Assembly: GCA_001574975.1 (NCBI GenBank)
Contig: KQ965821.1
Span: 139,768-203,767, forward strand
DNA length: 64,000 nucleotides
Direction: 5' to 3'
From: Gonapodya prolifera JEL478
Taxonomy: Eukaryota > Monoblepharomycota > Monoblepharidomycetes > Monoblepharidales > Gonapodyaceae
In this document: in pieces, positions 58,812-64,000 of the stretch
Layout of the letters: every line of letters begins with the position of its first letter
Numbering within the stretch: position 1 is the first letter of the stretch
Notes under the pieces: generated by a model
What the model was told of the DNA's origin: nothing
The model's database searches: none
The model's input: the letters and a program-made list of their open reading frames with translations, nothing else
Translations under genes and position numbers: made by a program

Positions 58812-60950
58812 TTAGGACGGGTTATTTATTTTCCGTGAACTTGTGGTACCACAAAGGTGAAGCTCACCAGTTTGTTTCGCAGCTTTCAGATCAACATGCT
58901 TCATAAACAGAGCTGGAATACACCCCACCAACATGATGACGAGTCCCGCGACACTGATGCAGGAGGATAGACAATCAGTAATGTTTGCGTCTACACACTC
59001 CGAAAACAGTGATGACAGCTCACATTGCGTAGCGCTGCGTCTCTACATACGCTGCTTGCACCAGCCCAAGCTGTGCTGGTGACAGTGTAGCGATATAGGT
59101 GATGTCGGACACTACTCGAGACACATCAAGGAAGGATCTGTCGCCGTTGGGAAGGCGTGCGAGTAGTGTTTGTGGGAGGATACGGTTCCACAGAGCACCG
59201 CCGACTGCGACGCCGCGGGTCCCTCCAAAGTAGACGAAAAAGTCCTTGAGGGTCACACCGATTGCGATATCTAGTATGTGCAATGAGCGTTCACCACACC
59301 ATGCGACACTGTGTTCGGAAACACTAAATTCCCACCTCGATGTTGCAAAGAAGCCTGCAGCCCAATGGACGCTGCATTGATGGTCGCGCCAGCTGACTTT
59401 CCTGCTAGCGCCTGCACAAGTCCAAGCTCCCACTCGGATGTGCCCTGGCCCTTCATGTTGATGAGGAGGCCGAGAGCGAGTACCACACCGGCAGCGCCGG
59501 TCCAGCAGATAACACGGTACCGACCGCTCCATTGCATGAGCCAACCGGCGAAAATGGCGCCCAGCGAGAAGCCACCAAAGTAGCCGTATTGAAGATCTAA
59601 ACACGACCAGGTTGAGCGCCAATGTGAGAGTAGCAAGAATACCCATGTTCACTCACACCAAGCCACAGCCACATCCACAAGCTTTGTGACCCTCACGAAT
59701 GGGTTGAACCAGTACACTGCCCTGTTGGCCGCCATGTACACCGCGCCGGTGATGATCAGCGCACCGAACGCAGTGGGGTTCCGGAGGAGTCGCATGGGAA
59801 CAATGGGAAAGGCGGCGAAACGGGACTCCCAGATGAGGAAGAAGATTAGCATGAGCCCTCCGGCGACAATCATGCCGACTACGGGGGCTGCGGAAAGTGG
59901 ATTGGAGTAAGTGTCAGATGAAACTCGAGGGAGTCCTCTGGAAGTTATCAAAAAGACTCAGGAGATCCCCAGCCGCCCTCGTATGAGCCGTTGAGGTTGA
60001 ACGCGAGCAAGATGAGCACAGTTCCAAACGTCACCAAAGCAGCCCAATTCCATCAAGCTCCTTAAACGTGGTGCGGAACGACATGGGAGTTCCCGACGAT
60101 GGACCGAGCAGCGATCTCAGCAGGCCCTGCTTGCTACCTCGGTGAGTTTGCATTGTGCACCGCGTACCACTGCGCCGAAGCTCGCGCCAGGACGAAAGTA
60201 GTGACGTAGTTGGACGTGAGCCAGAATATACCCCCAATGCCGAAGATCCAGTGGAAGTTGACTTTGAGGAGGACGCTGGCGAGGTAGGGTGCGAGGAAGC
60301 TGAGGAAGAGGTTGGGGATCATGAGGTATGCTTGGGTGTTTCCACGGTAAATGAGTGGGATAATGTCTGGAAACCGAACATAAAAACGCTCACAGCGTTC
60401 AGAATTAGAGTTCATACGCACCGGCGATGAGACTGCTGGACACAACAAAAAATGCAGTGGTTCCGATGGACTGCAGCATCTGCCCAGCAAAGAAAGTCCA
60501 GTAATCCGAAGCCGTCCACAGGAGAATGTACGCCGCGGTGGTGAAGACTGCTGATACAGTCACTGTGGATGTCCGACCATACTTGTCGCTGAACTTTGAG
60601 AACGCCGGCTTGAGTGCCGCAACAATGACACTGGGAATCGCGGATAAGTATACGTAGCCCCAGAGCGCGTTGTAGGCTGAGAGCACATCGGGTGCGGCAG
60701 TGTAGGTCATTTGTTCTTCCAGCGATGATGCAAGGTTGCACATAAAGAGCCTGGAGGTTACAAAGTTGAATTCGGTAGTGTGAGCAGAGTTCCTGGAGTC
60801 AGTGATTGGGCGTGTAAATCCTCACCCAAGAAACAGCACAGCGAGGTCAATTTTGGTCCGTGTTGTGTGTGTTATGGATTCCGCTCCAGTGAGCTCAGTC
60901 ACAACCGTTGGGTCTGATGACGTTGTTCCTTTTTCATTCCTCTCGGGCAT
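58812..60950 (-). CDS. Siderophore-iron-transporter-like MFS protein (14 TM)
   Basis: SIT/ARN-type carriers take up ferric siderophores with protons. ATG 60950 (MPERNEKGTTSSDPTVVTE) leads to TKIDLAVLFLG; an intron, then LFMCNLASSLEEQMTYTAA, GYVYLSAIPSVIVAALKPAF, SKFSDKYGRTSTVTVSAV, SDYWTFFAGQMLQSIGTTAF, IIPLIYRGNTQAYLMIPN, LVTFGTVLILLAFNLNG, VAGGLMLIFFLIWESR, FGALIITGAVYMAAN, YGYFGGFSLGAIFAGWLM, LFMKHVDLKAAKQT. The FLG-x-F-x-CNL-x-SSLE-x-QxTY start, the KxSDKYGR loop and 14 helices are those of SIT carriers. Frame breaks once near 60052 (ELDGIGLL / VTFGTVL); an extra T in a T-run would mend it. Stop at 58812, giving a C-tail GELHLCGTTSSRK. Confidence 0.75.
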
Positions 60951-61455
60951 GGTTGAACAGTGTTGGTTCGCGTCACCTCAAGTGCTACAATGACAAGTTG
61001 AATGGATGAAAGAATGATTGGGGGAAGTTTGCATTTACGGAGATTCGGAGTGGCATCATCACATGGTTGAGGCTGATTCGTCAGCTTCCCAGCCGCCCTC
61101 AAAAGTTTAAGTTTCACTGTGTGTTGAAGAGAAGGATTTTGCTGAGAGATACGATAGAGTGCAACGCAATGGGTATGGAAACGGACCTGAGCAGGAACCA
61201 TGGGACATTTCCACCGCGGGTGCATCATGTACAGTCGTTTTGTCTCCATTTTGATTCCGAGAACGGAGCATTACGTGATTGAGAAGGATTTGTGGCATCA
61301 GCAAAACTTGAGCTCTGTGGCCTTCTGTGCTCCACACCAATTTGTTGAGCGCCCGCCACAGCTGTAACATCCGATTCGACCAACCACCAAAATATGAAGT
61401 CTGCGTGGCGTGGATATGGTGTCGGAGTATTTTGAAGTGTCGACCTTCTCTCACG
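60951..61455. promoter_or_regulatory. Divergent promoter region
   Basis: About 500 bp between the MFS start (60950 minus) and the oxidoreductase start (61456 plus). It may serve both. No site recognised. Confidence 0.35.
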
Positions 61456-62900
61456 ATGGCTGAAATCAAAAACATTGTTATCGTTGGTGGATCCTATGCA
61501 GGTGGGTTGGAATCGCACATCAGAGTGCGTGAGGAGGCGTCAACGTGTGCGATGACGATTAAGTCCTCCAGCGTGCTCATTGATGGTTGATTCCAACAAA
61601 CCCTCGCCTAGATCGTCCCATCAAAGGCCGCTCCGCTGTAGTGGCTGCCAAAGACAAGCTACCACCCGGCTACAGGATTATCGTGATAGAGCCACGATCA
61701 CATTTTCACTACACCTTTGCCTACCTTCGCGACCGTTGTTCCAGATTTCGGTGAGGCTAGATACATTCGGCGTAACCGGATCCTACAAACCATATCTCGC
61801 AACATGACAGAACGTGACTTGTTCATTCCCTACTCTGGTCTCTTTTCCCGAGGGCTCACCAACGTCCTTGTTCACGCCAAGGTCTTTAAAGTCACCTCCA
61901 CTCATGTTGTTCTTGACAGATCGGTCACTGATGCCTGACTGAGCTCCGAAACGATCACCACGATTCCGTATACCTACCTTATCTACGCTGCTGGCGCCAA
62001 ACACCCCTCGCCCACAGAAATGGAACGAATCAGTTCAAAGGTAGACTCTGTCGCCGAGCTCAAGGACTGGCAGAAGCAGATCATTGGCGCACGCAGGATT
62101 GTCGTCGTAGGCGGTGGTGGCTCCGGTTTGGAGATCGCAGCCGAGGTTGCGGAGCGGTATCCACGAAAGAAAGTTGTCCTGGTGCACTCCCGGCAACGGT
62201 ACATGGAGGCCTACGGGGAAGGCATCCGCGATGTCATTTACGATATTCTAAAACAAGTTTGGTGTGCAGATGATCTTTGGGGAGCGAGTGGTCTCGTCGG
62301 AAGATGTCAAAGGCGGAGCTACGCTCGTCAAGACCACTAAGGGGACCGAGATAGAAGCCGATCTTGTTGTGAGTCTCAACATTTGGAATGACGTCATCAT
62401 TTCTCTCACAAACGCTCTGGTGCACCGGTCTCAAACCGCAATCTGCCCCGTGCAATCCGCTCCCCCGCTTCGGTGGACTCCAAAACCGGCTTCGTCAAAG
62501 TCCTCCCCACGTTTCAGATTGCCGATACCCTGCGTACCCCAACGTTTTCGTCTGCGGGGACATCGCCGACACAGCGGACATGAAACTAGCTCGCACGGCG
62601 TTTGCTCAATCTGCCCTTGTGGTGGACAACATCCTCACCCTAATCGCAATCTCTTCCTCTCCTTCATCAGACAGCGCACCGACTCTCAAGCCCCGAGACC
62701 CTCTCACGGAACCAGGCATGAGGACCCGAGGTATCTTTATGCCGATGGGCCACACAGGCGCAGTTGCATTACGACTGCTTGGGAGGCAGGTGGCGTTCAA
62801 CTCGTGGTGGTGGAAGGTCGTGAAGGGAAAGTCTGGAGAGAATATGGGCGCAGACAATATGTGGCGGATGCTGGGGGTGGAGCTGGAGAAGACCGCATAG
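61456..62900 (+). pseudogene. Broken AIFM2/FSP1-like FAD-dependent oxidoreductase
   Basis: Family members oxidise NAD(P)H and reduce quinones. Recognisable parts in order: MAEIKNIVIVGGSYAG (first FAD dinucleotide fold), IIVIEPRSHFHYTFAY, FATVVPDFG, RDLFIPYSGLFSRGLTNVLV, TIPYTYLIYAAGAKHPSP, ARRIVVVGGGGSGLEIAAEV (second, NAD(P)H fold), RYPRKKVVLVHSRQRYME, FGVQMIFGERVVSSEDVK, LWCTGLKP, FVKVLPTFQIADT, YPNVFVCGDIADTADMKLAR (FAD ribityl region) and FMPMGHTGAVALRLLG. They are separated by at least four lesions: a frameshift near 61725, a TGA in frame at 61936-61938, an extra base near 62252, and a missing base near 62553. GGSYAG/V and other introns are normal. The many breaks make a pseudogene likely, although the whole length is still there. 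Confidence 0.7.
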
Positions 62901-63466
62901 TGACGAGCGGACCGGGAAGGGGCCACGACTTCATATGAACTTCCTAGTGCCGTATTTCATATCACTCGTCCGATCAAACGCAAGATCTTAATTCTTATCT
63001 ATCTTTACCATTCACGTGTACAAAGATAATAGAGTCTTCAACCAAAAGTATCACACGGTAAGATTTAGGAAGGCAAACTCAATGTGATGATCCCTCCTCC
63101 TCCTTCCTGACCTGTTTCCCCGATCAACCGACGATATCTCGATACTTCAGAAGCGCCGTTCTCGTGAAACGACTCCCGGCTTAAGGATCTCCAGATTGGC
63201 ATAACTTCTTCACATCCCACATGCCTCATCTATTTTCATGCAGTTTCGAAGTGAAAATAACATGCACTTCAGACTGTATCTCAATTACCCAATCGATAAA
63301 TACACAACAGTCACAATCTGGATATAGCCCGGGGGTAATACATGTGGCCCCAATCGTGTCCGAAAATATACGCCGGCGGAGTGTTTCCGGCAACCTATCT
63401 CTGTCCTGCAGACCACGTACGTCAGTCTCTATCGGTTTCGAAAAGTCTATCCCCCTGTCCTCAGTA
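62901..63466. other. Intergenic
   Basis: 3' flank of the oxidoreductase; AT-rich. Holds the second copy of the AATCTGGATA-type block (about 63313-63340). No exon supported. Confidence 0.4.
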
Positions 63467-63961
63467 TCATTTCTTCGGCCCCGCACCGAGCTTGAAAATA
63501 CCCTGCAAGCTCTTCCAAAAGCCCTGCTTCTTGGGCTTTGCCCCACTCCGAGCACTCCGTCGTCCAGAGTCTCGATCGTTGTTGGCATCAAACCGCTTTC
63601 CGTACTGCGGTTCGAACCCATTGTGTGGGGTAAAGCGACTCGGCGGAACCTGCCGCCTGATGGAACCAATGCGTACCATGCCCGCCTGTCTACGGGGACC
63701 GTCGCGACGCGAGTGTCCATCCACAGAACCCTTTGTAGAGCCCTTTTCAGACCGATTGTCGTTCATGTTGGTCGGTCGACGATGCTCGCGGATAGACTGT
63801 CGGATCGAATTGCTTCGGTGGAACGAAATCTTCCGTGACGTCGACGAGTTAGGAATTCGTCGTAGTGAGCCCAATCGCTTTTCTCCGTACGATGAGGTAG
63901 AAAGGGGACTCAAGGGTGGTGGGCTCAAGACGCTTCCGATGGACTCCTGAGAGCGTGGCAT
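63467..63961 (-). CDS. Small basic, Ser/Arg-rich unknown protein
   Basis: ATG 63961 (MPRSQESIGSVLSPPPLS) runs 164 codons to a stop at 63467. It is very basic: SRKISFHRSNSIRQSIREH, RRDGPRRQAGMVRIGSI, ending in QGFWKSLQGIFKLGAGPKK, an amphipathic, Lys-rich helix that might touch membranes. No domain is recognised. The open frame begins only 39 bases from the window end, so an upstream exon may lie outside. An overlapping frame on the plus strand of similar length (63342-63950) has no better case. Confidence 0.4.
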   Translation of the reverse strand: MPRSQESIGSVLSPPPLSPLSTSSYGEKRLGSLRRIPNSSTSRKISFHRSNSIRQSIREHRRPTNMNDNRSEKGSTKGSVDGHSRRDGPRRQAGMVRIGSIRRQVPPSRFTPHNGFEPQYGKRFDANNDRDSGRRSARSGAKPKKQGFWKSLQGIFKLGAGPKK

Positions 63962-64000
63962 CTTCCGAGATTGTGGTGAAGTAGGGTCGGAATTATACTG

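Noticed and set aside
63600-63625. GGTTCGAACCC, a good tRNA B-box match
   Set aside because: No T-stem pairing, no A-box at the right distance and no acceptor stem; it lies in a probable coding exon.

Overview
This is a eukaryotic window and almost certainly a fungus. Genes are broken by short GT-AG introns, lie on both strands and have close neighbours. They include fungal hallmarks: a three-domain Trl1-type tRNA ligase, a Prm1-type membrane fusion protein, a siderophore-type 14-TM MFS carrier, and a RapGAP. Two large Cache-type sensor-like membrane proteins and otherwise unknown proteins suggest an early-diverging, zoosporic (chytrid-like) lineage. That placement is an inference; no marker gene here proves it. 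I saw no prokaryotic operons, CRISPR arrays, rRNA or convincing tRNA genes. Intron boundaries were read by eye from splice signals and reading frames, so exon edges and several 5' ends are approximate.

Layout. 0.3-2.5 kb: Cache/HAMP-like membrane protein (minus). 4.2-6.5 kb: unknown protein with a basic Ala/Pro/Gln tail (minus). 6.8-8.3 kb: SnoaL/NTF2-like protein (minus). 9.8-10.4 kb: small repeat protein of the EHGG...DGTPDKR type (minus), divergent from a SpoU RNA methyltransferase (10.5-11.9, plus). 12-15 kb: long coiled-coil protein (minus). 15.3-16.9 kb: RapGAP (plus). 17-19.6 kb: Prm1 (minus). 19.9-21.9 kb: disordered unknown protein (plus). 22.0-25.1 kb: tRNA ligase (plus). 25.7-26.7 kb: decayed coiled-coil gene. 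27-28.2 kb: SDR (minus). 28.5-30.7 kb: second Cache protein (minus).

31.4-31.7 kb: oligopeptide-transporter remnant. 31.7-32.4 kb: ABM monooxygenase-like protein (minus). 32.8-34.0 kb: PhyH dioxygenase (plus). 34.3-36.6 kb: two tandem secreted Cys-rich repeat genes (minus). 36.9-39.6 kb: bacterial-type RNB exoribonuclease (plus). 40.3-41.5 kb: truncated MFS pseudogene (minus), facing its full-length sister (42.6-45.2, plus). 45.5-46.7 kb: NUDT19-like Nudix (plus). 47.1-50.2 kb: F-box/propeller-like protein (plus). 50.6-53.4 kb: Ser-rich unknown protein (minus). 53.4-53.7 kb: Gag-like scrap. 54.0-54.7 kb: NTF2-like protein (minus). 56.1-57.6 kb: F-box-like gene. 57.8-58.4 kb: second ABM protein (minus). 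58.8-61.0 kb: siderophore-type MFS (minus). 61.5-62.9 kb: broken FSP1/AIFM2-like oxidoreductase (plus). 63.5-64.0 kb: basic unknown protein.

Themes. Several families occur twice in 64 kb (Cache, ABM, MFS, Cys-rich, NTF2-like, F-box), which points to local duplication and decay. Some one-base frameshifts lie in homopolymers inside otherwise well-kept genes, and three N bases are present. Part of the apparent breakage may therefore be consensus error. The least described items are the exon-per-repeat Cys-rich secreted proteins, the Cache/HAMP sensors with no output domain, and the RNB enzyme with a Gln in place of an expected metal-binding Asp.
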